Numbered from the stretch's first letter, positions 22,783 through 41,070 are shown. The stretch: DNA of 64,000 nucleotides from Calendula officinalis (GCA_963853835.1 OY970826.1:3394001-3458000), one strand, 5' to 3'. Translations and numbers: made by a program. Notes: a model not told the origin generated them from the sequence alone.

Positions 22783-25361
22783 ATGAATACCAACACCGGC
22801 AAAGGAAAAGCGAAGCTGAACTACCAAAAAACACCAAATTCCTCCGGAGGAAATATGAGGCGTTTGGCAAGTTCGGGTATATCAATAGGGTCCCGAAGAT
22901 TCCGTCCCACTGAAAATTCAACACAAAGTCCTGTTAACATGGAAACAACCCAAGGTAAATAAATTACATACAAATACATTGTTTAATTATTATTTTGTAT
23001 ATAAGTGACCATTAACTTCTAAATTTTTATTTCAGAAACCTTCAAACAGAAAACCATTACACCTATAGGGAAGATAGATGCGGGGTTACGGAACATATCT
23101 GTTCGTGGGAGATGCGTTTCAATCTGGCATTCACACCGTAAGAACGAACCGCATAACCCATATTCTCTAGACTTAGTTCTGCATGATGATCAGGTATTTG
23201 CTGTCAATACATCATAATGGTTTGACTAATTCGTTTGCTTTAATTAAAAGATGCTTACATTTTGAAATTTAACATAATGATCGAATCCAAATTTGGATTA
23301 AAAAAGAGTTCATGCATAAGTTCGAGCCGCTTTTCGAGGAAGGAAAGTGTTATGAGATTTCAAACTTCACTATTTATCAGAATACTGGAAATTACCCTTT
23401 ATTACCACATAAGTATAAACTTGCATTTGGATTCAACACAACTGTTACGCGAATTGATCAGGTTGATGACAATTTGTATAGTTTATTACTCGAACCTTAT
23501 ACTGAGATTAAGTCGGCAGATCGTACTTATGCTGAAAAAGACGCTGTTGGTACGTCCTATTTATATTTTAAAATTAACTTCTATACAATATTTTTATCGC
23601 ATGGATATATTTAATTTACACATACTGCTTTGAAATAATTTTATTTGTTTAAGATGTTATTGGATCTATTGTGGGGATTATGAAGATTGTAAAGGTAGCC
23701 ACGCAAAGTGGTATGAAATTTCGACGTACTGTTGTGGTCGAGGATAACATGTACGTACTACTTACATACATAATTATATACAATATCAAATATTATTAGC
23801 AATTTATTAATAATTATATAAATAATAAAAACAGGGGAGAACAACTTGATTTAACATTTTGGGAAGAGTGGGCCACGATGTGGAATGACTATGCAACCGA
23901 TCCAGAAAAATTTGGACATTTTGTCGTCTTACTACAGCTTGGCAAGGTTAAGTACTTTAGAGGTAGGATTTAAATCCCTAATATACTAAAAAAAATTTGT
24001 TAATTGTTTTTGTTACACGCACAATGCAGAGGCACCGGCGGTTCATAATGTTTTGTTCGGAACAAAGATCATTATTGATCAGAATCACCCAGCTATACTT
24101 GCATTTAAAACAAAGTGAGTAACATTTATTATTGAAAAAAAAAAATTTACGCTGCTCAATAATTATTTTAAATGATATGTTTGGATCATTATTGTATTTC
24201 AGGGCCGAGAATCAAGAGGATTATGATCCAAACCAATTCAAAATTGAGTCTAAAGTGGTTACCGTATCCGATTTCTTTAATGGTTCGGTTAAAATCATGG
24301 TGGGTCATATTCGTCAAGTTCAACAGGTATTTAAACCATATTCGAATAACTAATAAAATAATACCTTTTACCTACTTATGATTTTATTAAATTTAATTTG
24401 ACGATAAATACAAATATGTAGGATTCCCACTGCATCGTCTTTGCAACCATTCATTGTGTACACGAACAAATGGGATGGGCTTATATAGCATGCAAGGAGT
24501 GCAGTAAAAAAAATGAAGGTAAAATCAGTGAATAATCGTCATACTACTTACGAATGCGACGACTGTGGGGCAGTACAAAGCGTTTTAAGGTGAGATTTCC
24601 CTAAACTGACGAATATTTGAATACCGTTTTATAAATGCTATGTTTATAACATTTTTTGACTGTTTATAACTTTTTGATTAACAGGTTTAGGGTGGTTGTA
24701 ACAGTCATAGATGAGAGTGGTACGACACAAGTTGTGTTTTTCAACAGCTCTGTTCACTAGTTGACCGACCTTACCGTGTGGGACTTAATTGACAAATACG
24801 GAAAGGATCCTTCCAAGTACTACCCCGATGAGCTGAACAGAATTATCGGTAAAAAATTACTGTTCAAGTTGTGGTATTCTAAAGAAAACCATGGAAAAAA
24901 TAACCACACCTACCGATGTGATGGTATGTCGGAGGATCCTCATCTCATAAAGCATTTCAAAAACAATTTTATTGAAGACCGTGTAGTGGCTGATGTTGTT
25001 GATGAGGTTTGCGTATGCCACTTTATATTTTACGCAAAAACACTATTATAATTAAACAATGTAATATTTTAATAATTATTTAATTATCTATTTTTTTCAG
25101 CCTGAGGATGAGCCGTTGGAGGATTTCAACACGCCTTCTAACTTGATAAAGAAGGTTAACATGTCTGATGATAGCGTGAAACGTGTGCTCGACATGCAAA
25201 CGCCTACTTCTGGTGATAGAGCTTCTGGCAGCGGCACTTCGAGTAATAAGAAACGTCGTGTCTTTATTAATCTCGACGATCTTGACACTGATTCTGAAGA
25301 TGAAAAGGATAACAAAAGCTCGGAGGGCTTGGTTCAGGTCAAGATCGAACGAGAAGATTGA
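22783..25361 (+). pseudogene. RPA70-like (replication protein A large subunit) gene of the Helitron
   Basis: Exons can be followed from the ATG at 22783 (to 22954), 23036-23193, then from about 23280 to 25361. The protein has OB-fold, RPA1-like sequence (KIDAGLRNISVRGRCVSIW, then KCYEISNFTIYQNTGNY and FKIESKVVTVSDFF), a C-terminal zinc ribbon (CKEC ... CDDC) and an acidic tail. RPA binds single-stranded DNA; plant Helitrons often carry such genes. Defects: exon 3 has no usable AG acceptor in the right place; an 8-A run at about 24505-24512 shifts the frame between the two zinc-ribbon halves; an in-frame TAG lies at 24758-24760. The last exons (24761-25361) are otherwise open and end VQVKIERED. 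Confidence 0.8.
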
Positions 25362-27301
25362 GAGACATCACATAACCCAATGCTGTTTTTTGGTCATTAT
25401 TTTAATATTGCTTATCTTATGAGTGTTAGTATTTGTTAGACAGAATTGTTTGTGATTTGTTGGAACACTTATTATTTGCTTAAACTTATTTGCGTTGGTT
25501 CTTATATTATGATAACGTGGTTTTATTATTAAAAACAATTTACATTTTTATATGTCCTTTTTTAATATGTTCTAGGCTTATTTCGAAATCATAAGATAAA
25601 TTTACTTAGGGCGGATTGTTTTAATTGTTACCCGGTTTGACTATAAAAAGTCATAATGAACGAAATTCGTTTTTCAGTTTTTTAAATTATCTTTACAGGT
25701 GGTTATTTAAAAACATTATTATATCGTGGCTTTTTTTTACCACATATATATTGTAAAAATTTTAAAAAAATTAAATAATTAGGAAACAGTTTGACATTTT
25801 GACTTTAATAGTCAAACACTGTCACTGTAATTTTATGGAAAGATTTAATAAATACATTATGGAAACGTATTAAATATATATTACAAAAGATTATGGAAAC
25901 GTATATCTTACCAAATTTATTAAATATTTGGTAAATAAAATTATAAATGAGTAATAAATTTCGTAATTAGGAAATTATGCAAATTTTTTACGAAAAAAAC
26001 AAATTTGGTAATCAATATCTTGAATTTAAATACCATATTTCGGATTATGGAAACTTCAACTATAATTACCTAAGATTATGGAAACGTATAACTTACCTAT
26101 GTCAAGCATTCATTATATAAATCGTGTTATTGATGCTTTCTGTGACATCCACATAACCAGTTTTACACAACAAGATTCATTGTAAAACGGCATCTTCATA
26201 CCGAAATTTCCAGCACAAGAGTTCCTGAAATCTGCAGAAGTACGAAAGGTCTGTTATTTATATTGAGTAATTTATTTCAATATGTATCAACAATTTGTCT
26301 GTCAAAATTAAGGTAGTTGTAGTTTATGAAATTGCTCTGTTAATATATATGTTCTTAATTGGAGGAGGTAGTTTAACCATACCTAAATTGGCTTCATAAT
26401 CTATTTTTAGTTGCGTTTTTACCTGTTTTCCAGTTTGAATAAGTATAACCCTATTGGAACTTTCACTTATACCTTAATCATATCAACTAAATCGAAGCAA
26501 CATAAACTATCACTGCTACATTACCATAGTCTCGTTTGATTACTTATGAAAACTAAATATTCACCCTTAATTCAATAACCAATATAAATTTTTTAGCTTG
26601 ATTGCAGTCAAAAACGGGATGAATATCCATTTTTTAAGTATTTTATATCGTGTATTTGTAGACTAAATGCAACTAACGAATTGCTTCCTGTGTCACAACG
26701 TAAAATGAAATTATTCATAAAAGTATTCAAGATGCAAACAACTAACATGCACTGATAGCTAGATGTATACCCCAAATTCAGTAACCAATTGTTTAATTTG
26801 AATATTCACCGTTCTAGGGTTTCTGATTAACAACCGAATCAAGCAGTTTACACCAGATCAAACGGCCGTGCTATTGTCCGATCTACAAGGTATTTATTCA
26901 ATATGCTTCGATTTACATTTCCTGCTTTCAATTTCTGTAAATACGGTCGTAATATGAATCATCGACGCTCCTCTGCGTTTTGTTTTTTCAGTGTTTCATA
27001 GATCCACAGAATAAAGATGATGTGTGGGCCGGACTACTTTTGAGCTACAAATGGGCTTATCGACAACTTTCCCAAATGGCCCAAATGTTTTTTCGTTAAA
27101 TACAGCTTCTCATTTCGGGCAAATGGGGTTAGTTTTAAAATTCAATTATTAAAATAAATTTCAATATCATTTATTTTCGTTATCATATTTTTTTTTTATA
27201 TATTTATATTTTGTCAACTAAATGTTTAATTTCATTTTTCTACAGATATTATATAAGGATATATTATATTTAGTGGATCTATTTCCAACACTTATCAAAC
27301 A
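25362..27301. other. Helitron interior without clear genes
   Basis: 25620-25830 is a diverged copy of the tandem 560-bp segment. 26140-27000 contains leader-like sequence (short pyrimidine tracts and possible donor/acceptor sites) ahead of the Rep gene. I see no ORF with family similarity. Confidence 0.45.
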
Positions 27302-31063
<3,762 letters not shown>

Positions 31064-31103
31064 TCTAAATTTTCTCAATGAACAGTCGAACGGGTTGCCT
31101 TTA
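31064..31103. repeat. Short duplication at the Helitron break
   Basis: CAGTCGAACGG(G)TTGCCTTT occurs at 31025-31042 inside the Rep gene and again at 31083-31102, immediately left of the PIF MITE. The 60-bp step may be a rearrangement scar where the Helitron was cut. Confidence 0.6.
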
Positions 31104-31416
31104 GACTATCCCCATTTGCAACCCAACCCAACCTAATTTTCTCAATAAAAAATAATATCTCTCTCTTCCACCTACATAACCCAATCCAAGCTTATTTTTC
31201 ACTCTCATTAATAACCCAACCCAACCCAATCAAACCAACCAATCACAATATTCCACATCCTATTCAAAAATATAATAATAATAATAAAAGGGTGGCCCTT
31301 GTTGGTGACCTAGTTCTCTCCACCAACCTAGGTCACCTCTTTTGGTGGCCCTCTCTCATTATTTCCCAATAAAATATTTGGTGACCCCAACCCCCATACT
31401 ACCAATGGGGGTAGTC
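31104..31416. mobile_element. PIF-type MITE, copy 1
   Basis: The ends GACTATCCCCATT and AATGGGGGTAGTC are inverted with one mismatch. TTA lies on the left and CTA on the right. A near-identical copy is at 34256-34574. An internal palindrome, TTGGTGACCTAG ... CTAGGTCACC, lies in the middle. Confidence 0.75.
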
Positions 31417-31481
31417 CTAACGAACCCTAGCAGCCCCTCGACGTCGGAAAAAGGGACACACATCTGTGTGATTTCCAGCGA

Positions 31482-32947
31482 TTCATGCGAGAACCACTAA
31501 AATTGCGAGAACTGCGAGAACCACTTTCTAGCCAATCATTTTGCTTAATTACATTTTTTAATCTAAAGGGTATTGTAGTCTTTTTAACACTAAAATCTTT
31601 TTATTAAATCCAGTTTCCTTAATTAAATTAATTCATTTTTAACCTCAATCCAATTTTTTAGGATCCGGATTTTGTAATTTGTAATTTTTTTTGCAATTCG
31701 TATGTGTTTACCATATTTTTTACCATATTTAACATGTTCAGCATAATAATAATGTGTTCAATTTACAAAATTTACAGATTTACTAATGAACAAATCTACA
31801 ATATACATAATGAACATAATGAACAAGTCTGACAGGAAATTTTATTAACCTTATTTAATGTATTCAATGATGAACGAATGAACAAAGTGACAAACTGTGA
31901 ACTGAAACCTTAGACTGATACAAATCTGAAATTACAAACTGATGAACAAGAACATATCTGAAACACAGATGAACACAGATGAACAGATCTGAAACAAATG
32001 AACATATTTTCACTAGTAGTGATTTGCGACTTCACCAGAACCCTAATGAACAAATGACTATATTATTGATAAACAATCCAGATATGAGATTAAACGTGTT
32101 CAGAATGTACAAAAATAATGAAACAAAACCCATGAGATAATAATGAAAATTAACATCAATTATGACTCGGTTGTGACTCGGCTAATGCTCGTATTGAACG
32201 CAGCAGCTGGATAATAAAGAAACAAAAACCAGGAGTGTTCATCGAAGCAGTATATGATTTAGGGTTTCTGACCACTAGATTTTTACGAGCAATTGAGGGT
32301 GAATCCCGCAGATATAGACCCTTCTGAGTTGAATGGACTTGGTCCGAAGTCCCAATTTGGCCGGCAAGATGGGTTGCCGCCGGTGACACCAAGTCGGCCA
32401 TTTTTGAGTTTGTTTAGATCTGACGAGATCGACAAGTGTTCTTGAGAAATTAGGGTTGTACTCCCCCATAAAACACCGTACCGAGATGAATGGTGGTGGT
32501 CGAAGGGCCAATCTGGACAGAAAACTTACTCCGACGGCGGTGGCTAGGGTTTAGATTTACGAAGCAATCGGATGTTGGGAGATCTGATGGTGGTGGGATC
32601 CGGCACCAGTGGTGCGGGTTGTGTTCGTCGGAAGCATTTCAGATGAGGAGGATGAAAGGTGCCGGCCGGAGAAAATGTTTATTGGGAGAGAGAAACCGAA
32701 TTAGGGAAGGGGTCGTGTTTTGCTTTGGGAAGAAGATAACAATTGATTAATTTATTAAAACAATATCCTCCACATTATTAGGTGCATTGCATTGTTACTA
32801 TAATACCCCTCCGTGATTATTATTTTAACTAATTTGTGTTTACATAATTACAATCCTGCCACCAATGATCATAACCACCCATCTAATAATTTAATGGTTA
32901 AAAACTGGTTCTCGCAGTTCTCGCAATTTTAGTTGTTCTCGCATGAA
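31482..32947. mobile_element. Non-autonomous TIR element A (TTCATGCGAGAA ends)
   Basis: About 41 bp at 31482-31522 pairs almost perfectly with 32907-32947 (shared TTCATGCGAGAAC, then ACTAAAATTGCGAGAACTGC). The interior is non-coding, with many GAACA/ATGAAC repeats and a G-rich right part (32460-32720). I saw no transposase and no clear target duplication, so the superfamily is unknown; MULE-like is possible. Confidence 0.75.
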
Positions 32948-32979
32948 CCGTTTTCTATATATATATATATATATATATA

Positions 32980-33738
<759 letters not shown>

Positions 33739-33938
33739 CCCTCCCCTATATAAGTGAAGGTTCATGCGAGAAGTGTTTTTTTTGCGAGAAATGCCAGAAG
33801 TAACCATGGCTTTTAGATTTAAAGATCAATGGCTAAAATCGAGAGTGGTTATTCTGTAAATAAATGAATACGAATGACTTAAAAGTTAATGATGAAAGGG
33901 TATTATGGTAAAGTGAAATAATTATTATTTATTTCAAA

Positions 33939-34104
33939 GGGTTTTGCTAATGACAGCCCTTAGGACTGTCAATAAGCGCATTAAAACTTGTAAATTAATC
34001 AACAACCACCTCCTGCATTTTAGGTATCACTCATTCGGTAATAAAAGTACAACATTTTAGTGCATGTTATTGACATCCCTAAGGGCTGTCATTAGCAAAA
34101 CCCT
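33939..34104. mobile_element. hAT-like MITE (about 166 bp), copy 1
   Basis: The termini GGGTTTTGCTAATGACAGCC and GGCTGTCATTAGCAAAACCC are inverted. ATTTCAAA flanks both sides (33931-33938 and 34105-34112), an 8-bp duplication as expected for hAT. A relative is at 50719-50884. Confidence 0.85.
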
Positions 34105-34255
34105 ATTTCAAAAAGGAAATAATATACTAATATTAGATTTTCACGTCACACATCTCCTCATAATTCTCTCAACCACTACTTCTCTCCTCCAAAATCAGTC
34201 GATGCATTCTCAGCCCACCTTCTCTCCTCCCAAAAACCGGACGGCGATGCCTTTA

Positions 34256-34574
34256 GACTATCCCCATTTGCAACCCAACCCAACCTAATTTTCTCAATAA
34301 AAAATAATATCTCTCTCTTCCACCTACATAACCCAATCCAACCTTATTTTTCACTCTCATTAATAACCCAACCCAACACAACCCAATCAAACCAACCAAT
34401 CACAATATTCCACATCCTATTCAAAAATATAATAATAATAATAAAAAGGGTGGCCCTTGTTGGTGACCTAGTTCTCTCCACCAACCTAGGTCACCTCTTT
34501 TAGTGGCCCTCTCTCATTATTTCCCAATAAAATATTTGGTGACCCCAACCCCCATACTACCAATGGGGGTAGTC
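34256..34574. mobile_element. PIF-type MITE, copy 2
   Basis: It has the same ends as copy 1, here with TTA on both sides (34253-34255 and 34575-34577). The similarity with copy 1 continues about 60 bp past the right end (CCTCGACGTCGGAAAA, then CATCTGTGTGATTTCCAG), so a larger segment was copied, not just the MITE. Confidence 0.8.
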
Positions 34575-35626
34575 TTAACGAACCCTAGCAGCCCCTCGAC
34601 GTCGGAAAAGGGACACACATCTGTGTGATTTCCAGTTATTCATCGGTTCTGTTTCTTGTGTTCCGACGAGAACATCGCGCAAACTACCCGATTATTTCTT
34701 GTGTTTCCGACGAGAACCACCGATCAAAGAACCGTCATCTCTCCCGTTTGTTTACTGCGATTCAGGCAAGAACGACCGCTCATACTACAACCTCCTTCAC
34801 CAGATCTCGAACACGACCACTACACTCATGTTTGTTCCCAGATCTGTGAATGTCTCTCCTTGTAAAGTCGACTCCGGCAAATTTACCGGAAGGAATCGAA
34901 GATGTCACTGACAACAATCGATGACAGTAGATTCCAGATCTGCGGTTGTGATTAGGGCTTTTAAAATTTTAGGGTTCTTGTTTCTTCAATCGTCTCGTTC
35001 ATCTGCTCTGTAATTGGCTCTTTTCAGTGGTGAATCAATTGTTTTGCCTATGTTCAGTGGTGAATCAATTGTTTTGCCTATGTTCAGTGGTGAACTAATC
35101 GTTTTGGTTCTTTACATTGGTGCACATATTGTTTTGATTCTGTACATTTGGCTTTGTAAAATACATCCCCTTCATTTGTTTGTCAAATTATTGAATATGA
35201 TGTAAGTTGTGAACATATATTGGCGGTGTAAATTTGTTTAGTAGTAATCTGTTTATTATTAGGGTTATTCATTACTGAACATCTTACAATTTAATTAAAT
35301 ATGTATGAGTTTGTTGCTAAACAGTGGTGAACTCTAAGTTGTTCAGTAGTGAACTCTGATAAATCTGTATGGTTTCCGGCGACAGTTCCATAAAGCAGTT
35401 TTCTGACAAAATTATTAAACTGGTTGATGAATAATGGTGAAAATAACTTCTTATTAATTAAAAATAGAAAGTATTAATTGTATTAATTTAATTGATAAAA
35501 TAAAAAAAAGTTAAATAGACAATCCTACCCTTACATAATAAAAAACTAATTAAAATAAATGAATGGTCAGGATTGCTACTCGCATTTCTCGCAAAAAAAA
35601 GGCTTCTCGCATGAACCCTCCCCCGT

Positions 35627-36400
35627 ATACACACACAAAATACCAAAAACTCTATTAGTGAGAGAATTACAATTAGTGATACATCATTGATATAAAAATA
35701 TTATTATATTGAATGGACCCATTCAAGTTTCAGAAATGAGAATAAATTTTATTTGGAAAAAAATTATCAGGAAAAAGAAACTTATTATGAGAAGTATAAA
35801 ATATTATTTATTTATTATTAAGACACCTATTAGATTAATATTTCTTAATTCATCCTTATTTGGTAAATATTGGATATTCAAAATTCCATTTTGATAAATA
35901 AAATGGGGATATAGTGATACACTAAATAACCGGAAAATTAAAAAGGCAATAAAAATATTATTAAGATCTTATTCCTTTGCAGCAAATCAAAATATTCCTT
36001 TTTGCCTTCATAATTAGCTTTTAATAATACAATTTAAAGTATAATTTGATACATGAGGTTAATAATCAGTTAGTGTAATTAAATTGGCCACTAGAGGTAA
36101 TCTTGGGGGTTTACCTTAACAAACTTTCGTGTTCGAGTCTTACTGAATGCTTTTCCATATGAGAAAAAGAAGTGGGGTTTATTCCCCATAAGCGGAGGGT
36201 TCGAAGAAGTCATATTGTCCGTTTGGATGTCAATGCTAGATTCGAACTACTAATTAAATACTAATTGACCGTTTAAAAAACATACCATAATGTATTTTAT
36301 TGCCTTCTGAAATGATTGAAATTTCTGTAAAATTAAATTGAACAATTAAATAATGGAGAAAAAGTTATTAGGAGAAATAATTGAGTTAAGCGGACTGGAT
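35627..36400. other. AT-rich spacer with a SINE-like relic (about 36080-36270)
   Basis: GTGGGGTTTATTCCCCATA and GGAGGGTTCGA match the SINE-like repeat at 58660-58840, and GTGTTCGAGTCTT resembles a B box. The rest is AT-rich and shows nothing else. Confidence 0.5.
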
Positions 36401-36569
36401 ATGCCAATATCATTATTTCGTGTTATTTTTCAAAGTAAACTTTCACTTAAAATTAATTTGTTGTTAATAAATGCCCTAAAATCTGTCATTAGTAGACTTA
36501 TATTTAATTAGTCATAATGTAATTTGTATTATTAGCGAACATTTATTATTCATAATATTTGTGCATTGA

Positions 36570-36750
36570 ATGTTTCTTTTATATAATGCCAATTGACAAA
36601 TGTTGATCTAAAAAAAAAAACAAATATTATAACATGTTCTCTTGAAACTAGCTTGTTTTTTATTTAGTTTTGTTCAGCAAATCAAACACCAAAAAGGGCT
36701 AGAACACACTTCAAATTTGTTTACACATAATACAAACTTTACATACAAAA
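36570..36750 (+). promoter_or_regulatory. Promoter region of neprosin gene 1
   Basis: A TATA-like TTTATATAATG lies near 36578. The leader before the ATG (CATACAAAA/ATGGAGGCT) is almost the same in the second gene copy. Similarity of the two upstream regions extends back to about 36400 (TTCGTGTTATTTTT), so the duplication includes about 350 bp of promoter. Confidence 0.6.
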
Positions 36751-39700
36751 ATGGAGGCTACTTCTTGTCACAATATTCCTTCAATTGTTTTCATATTTGT
36801 TTCGTTTTTCTTGTTGTTTACCCGATCCGTTGAATCAAATATAGAGTCGGAGAAGATGAAGTCTATTAAAGCTCATCTCGAAGAGAACAACAAGCCTTTT
36901 GTCAAATCAATTACGGTAATCTACCATTTTGTTTGCTTGTCTAGAAGAACTTGTTTACTTAAGTTTGTTATATACATTTATGTTTCCAATTTTTAAAATT
37001 TTAACGAATTGTCAATTTGTTTAATTTGATACAGAGCCCAGATGGTGATATAATAGATTGTGTCTTGTTTCATCTACAACCAGCTTTTGATAATCCCGAG
37101 TTAAAAGGAAGAATAACAATGGTAAATATAGTTTGTTTCTACGTATATTAACATTATATTAAATTTGTTTTATTATTGTTATTTGATAAATAACAGGATT
37201 TACCCGAGATGCCAAATGGCTCTGAGAATACTGGAGTTGGATCAGAAATAAAGCAGTTATGGAATTTAAATGGTGAATCATGTCCTAATGGAACAATTCC
37301 AATAAGACGAACAAGTGAAAATGACTTTTTTAGATTTCCTAAAGTTGAGAAGAAAATCAGTTCGAAGAGAATAAATAACCATGAGGTACTAAATTTGTGT
37401 AATTAGCATATTAACAAGAGTTTTGATAATGCATGCCTAATATGCATACGATAACGAACATTTAATAAATTAAAATTTCCTTAAATGGGGTAAAATAATA
37501 TTTATGAGTCATTTATTTTTGTAGAGTTGCGTTCAAGGAGGTCCATGATTTTTACAAAATCCCGAGGAATAAATCTCAACCATTGATCAATATGATCTAA
37601 TGGTCAAGATTAATCACATATTTTATACATGGAGGGGTATTTTGGTCATTTGGCACTAAAAAAAATTATTTTATTTTATTTTTTATTTTTTATTTTTTAT
37701 TTTAAAATTATTTATTTTTTTAATTTTTTTAATTGAGGGGTATTTTGGTCATTTTGAAAAAAAAATATATTTTTTATTTTATTTTTTATTTTAAATTTTT
37801 AGTTTTTTTTTAAAAAAAATATTTTTTTCAAAAAATTATTTATTTATTATTATTTTTTAAAAAAATTATTAAACTTTCATTAATAACACATAATGTTATT
37901 GCATAGTGAATCACATGTGATTGCATAGTGAATCACATGTGATTGCATAGTGAATCAAATGTGATTGCATTCTGAATCACATGTGATTTAACTAAAACAT
38001 GATTTTACACTAAAATCACATGTGATTTTACGCTAAAATCACATGTGATTAAGTTATACACGTAATAATCAAATAAATAAAGTAAAAAAAGTAAAAAAAA
38101 AATAAAATAAAAAATAAAAAATAAAAAAAATATTTTTATTTTTTAAAAAATGACCAAAATACCCCTCAATATATAAAATATGTGATTAATCTTGATCATT
38201 AGATACTCTTGATCAATGGTTGAGATTTGTTCCTTGGGACTTCCTAAAGATGATGGACCTCCTTGAACGTTTCTCTAGTTTTGTAAATACCAGTTTTAGT
38301 CTAACCATAATTGAAAATGAAGGCTTTTGATGAATTAAATGCAGGAGCATAAAAGATTTTTAACATTACCATAATATGCCTCTGTAGCATATATTAGAAA
38401 ATTACTATTAACAATCGATTTTATCTTACATACTGTTCCATGAAACTTCTTCAACTTTCTCTTATATAAACCTATATTCTTCTTACATAAACTTTGTAAA
38501 GATTTAAAAATGATCCAAAAATTTAAATGTAATAAATGTCAAGCTAAAAGAATTTAATCTTGAAAACGTTCATAATATTGGTCATCTTCATGTCATGTAA
38601 GCTTAAAATAAATCCCCATTGTGGTTTATGAAATGAATCCCTTCATGTTTTTTATACCTATTCTTAAACCATCATAGAAGATGCTTTTAGCTCTGATATA
38701 TGCCGCCTAATTAGTATTCTGTTGACTGTTTCTAGATTTTTTCGTCTTTTAATTTATAACCAGTTTCATTATTTGTAATTTTTGTTGCAGTATGGAATAG
38801 GTTATGTAGACAAAGATCAATACTATGGAATGGAAGCAACTATGAATGTATGGGCGCCAAATGTAACGTTCAAAAATGAATTTAGCCTTTCACAAGTTTG
38901 GGTCGCAAATTATGACCAAAGTTATCATGATATTAACACTATTGAAGCCGGTTGGATAGTACGTATTTTCGTCTCCCTTTTCTATTACTGTATTTTCTAA
39001 TATATGATACGTAAGTGATACCAATACTGAATTAAACTGCTCCATTTTTATATTAATTTTATTAATTAATTTGTATTTCAAAATGTATGCTAATCATGGC
39101 GTATAAATAACATGAGATTTTACCACTCGAATTAATGAGCTGTTTAAACCATTAATAATATTCAAATGTGATTATATGCGAATTAGTATGTACTTAAATG
39201 GTTTTTATTTGAACCTCCACACGCACATATAATAAATATATATATGATCAAACACAAAGTTAATTTGACCGTGAAACATGACAACATGTGTTAGAAATTT
39301 ATATGGATTTCGATTGCTTGAAAAACTATGGGTCATGTATGATTATTTTCACATTAAAGTATTTCGTTTGTACTATTGAAACCTCCAATCGGGTAAAATC
39401 AAAGTTCAAGAATAGAGAATGATTGTGTTATTAATTTCGTACAAGACAAAATGACAAAAAAGATAGTTAATTACTTCATGCACAAACTACTGAAAATTGA
39501 TTGCCTTTTGACATTTCCAAAACAGCTCAAAACCGGCGAAACCGGGTTGTAAAAAATGGGTTTGAATGCCACAAATTGGATTTTTTTTTTTCTATGATTT
39601 TTTTATAAAGGAATAATAATCAGAATAATTTTGTATGTTACGCAGGTTTACCGAGAGCTATACAATGACTCTAAAACTAGGCTTTTTACTTTTTGGACTG

Positions 39701-40199
39701 TAAGTTTTATGTTTACATGTTTGCTAATTTATACCTTTTTTCTTCATTTTTTTATGCTATTATGGGGCATGTGCGGAACTATACATTTCCACCGGCAGTA
39801 GCGTTGTTGTGGCCGTATTAGTGAAAGATTTTTATTTAATGTGAAAGTGAAAACATTTATACAGAGTGATGGATATGGTAGAACTGGATGTTATAATTTG
39901 GAGTGTAAAGGGTTCGTACAAACAAATAGTAAGATAAGTCTTGGAGCTGCTATAGTACCAGTATCGGAGTATAATGGTGAACAGTTTGAAATCCCCTTAT
40001 TAATCTGGAAGGTGAATTTTAAATATTTCTAACACTAATTTTGTATTTTTACGATTTAGGTAGAGACTATGATAATAAATCTCAGCCACTCATCTTAACA
40101 ATAATTCAAAATAATCATAGGTGAATAATAATTATTCATATATGAACAAACCTAAAACTTACAATCTCAAACCTTTTTGCAAAACTCAATGAAACCCTC

Positions 40200-40290
<91 letters not shown>

Positions 40291-41070
40291 GGAAATGGTT
40301 ACTTAGAAAATTTGAAAAAAGTGAGAATGTGAGAAATTTTTGGCGGTGGCAAACTTGTAAATAAGTTGAACTTCAGAGACACGCGCGTTGGCAAACTTGC
40401 TTCAGAGACGCGCGCAGTGTGAAACTTGTAAATAAATTGAACTTTAAAGACGCGCGTAAATTTTTTCATATTTAATAAACATAGTTTATTCATGTATGAA
40501 TATATATAGTTTATTCATATATGATTATTACTAGTCATATGAACGGATCACTATGTATTTACATATGAAATAATATATTATGTATTCATCTATGAATATA
40601 CATAGATTATTCATGTATGAGTAAACATACTTTAATCATAATAAAAAATTATCTCCACTTGATTTCGATTCCCTCAGGACTCGAAAACCGGAAACTGGTG
40701 GTTGGCTGTAGGAGGTAATTTGACTAGACATGATATATTAGGATACTGGCCATCAAATTTATTCACGCATCTTCGAGATCATGCAACAACGGTTCAATTT
40801 GGCGGTGAAATTGTCAACCATAAAAAATCATGGGGTGAGCACACGTCAACCCAAATGGGTAGTGGTCATTTCCCGAGTGAAGGATTTAAGAAGGCAGCGT
40901 ATATTAGGAACTTGCAAGTGGTTGATCAACAAAATAAGTTAAACTCGATGTCAAATTTAAAATTGAAATCAGACAATCACAATTGTTATGATGTTAAAAG
41001 TGGGTATAATAGCGATTGGGGTAGTTATATATATTTCGGAGGTCCTGGAAAAAATCCAAATTGTCCTTGA
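36751..41070 (+). CDS. Neprosin-family secreted peptidase, gene 1
   Basis: Seven exons, all in phase 0: 36751-36915, 37035-37121, 37197-37385, 38791-38958, 39646-39699, 39865-40011, 40678-41070, giving 400 residues. Residues 1-29 are a signal peptide (hydrophobic FIFVSFFLLF). The activation-peptide domain (neprosin_AP) follows, with CVLFHLQPAF and CPNGTIPIRR. The neprosin (DUF239) domain contains the two catalytic glutamates of this glutamic peptidase family: E199 in NTIEAGW and E314 in FGGEI. The C-terminus GGPGKNPNCP is typical. The family acts outside the cell or in the vacuole; neprosin itself cleaves after proline. The frame is open throughout. Intron 3 holds a 740-bp MITE and intron 6 a CT/TA microsatellite. 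The specific substrate is unknown. Confidence 0.9.
37530..38269. mobile_element. MITE in intron 3 of neprosin 1
   Basis: Inverted arms of about 120 bp start CGTTCAAGGAGGTCCAT and end ATGGACCTCCTTGAACG, with the inner block TCTCAACCATTGATCAA shared with other family members. The centre has several AATCACATGTGATT palindromes (37910-38050) between A/T-rich tracts. It is absent from the same intron of the second gene. No clear target duplication was found. Confidence 0.82.
40199..40285. repeat. (CT)n(TA)n microsatellite in intron 6 of neprosin 1
   Basis: About 12 CT units run straight into about 30 TA units. Downstream, ACGCGCG-containing units (40375-40460) are repeated three times around AAACTTGTAAATAA. 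Confidence 0.9.

Larger units (their letters stand above)
33742..35626. mobile_element. Non-autonomous TIR element B, related to element A
   Basis: CCTCCCC...GGTTCATGCGAGAAG and TTTTTTTTGCGAGAAATGC on the left pair with the inverted copy at 35577-35626 on the right. The terminal motif TTCATGCGAGAA is shared with element A. It contains a hAT-type MITE (33939-34104) and the second PIF MITE copy (34256-34574). A 30-bp unit (TTCAGTGGTGAATCAATTG) is tandemly repeated at 35025-35095. Short ORFs at 34625-34911 have no family match. Confidence 0.72.

Noticed and set aside
37910..38060. Possible CRISPR-like array (regular AATCACATGTGATT repeats)
   Set aside because: Plant nuclear DNA; repeats are palindromic, unevenly spaced and without unique spacers of constant size. 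They are the core of a MITE.
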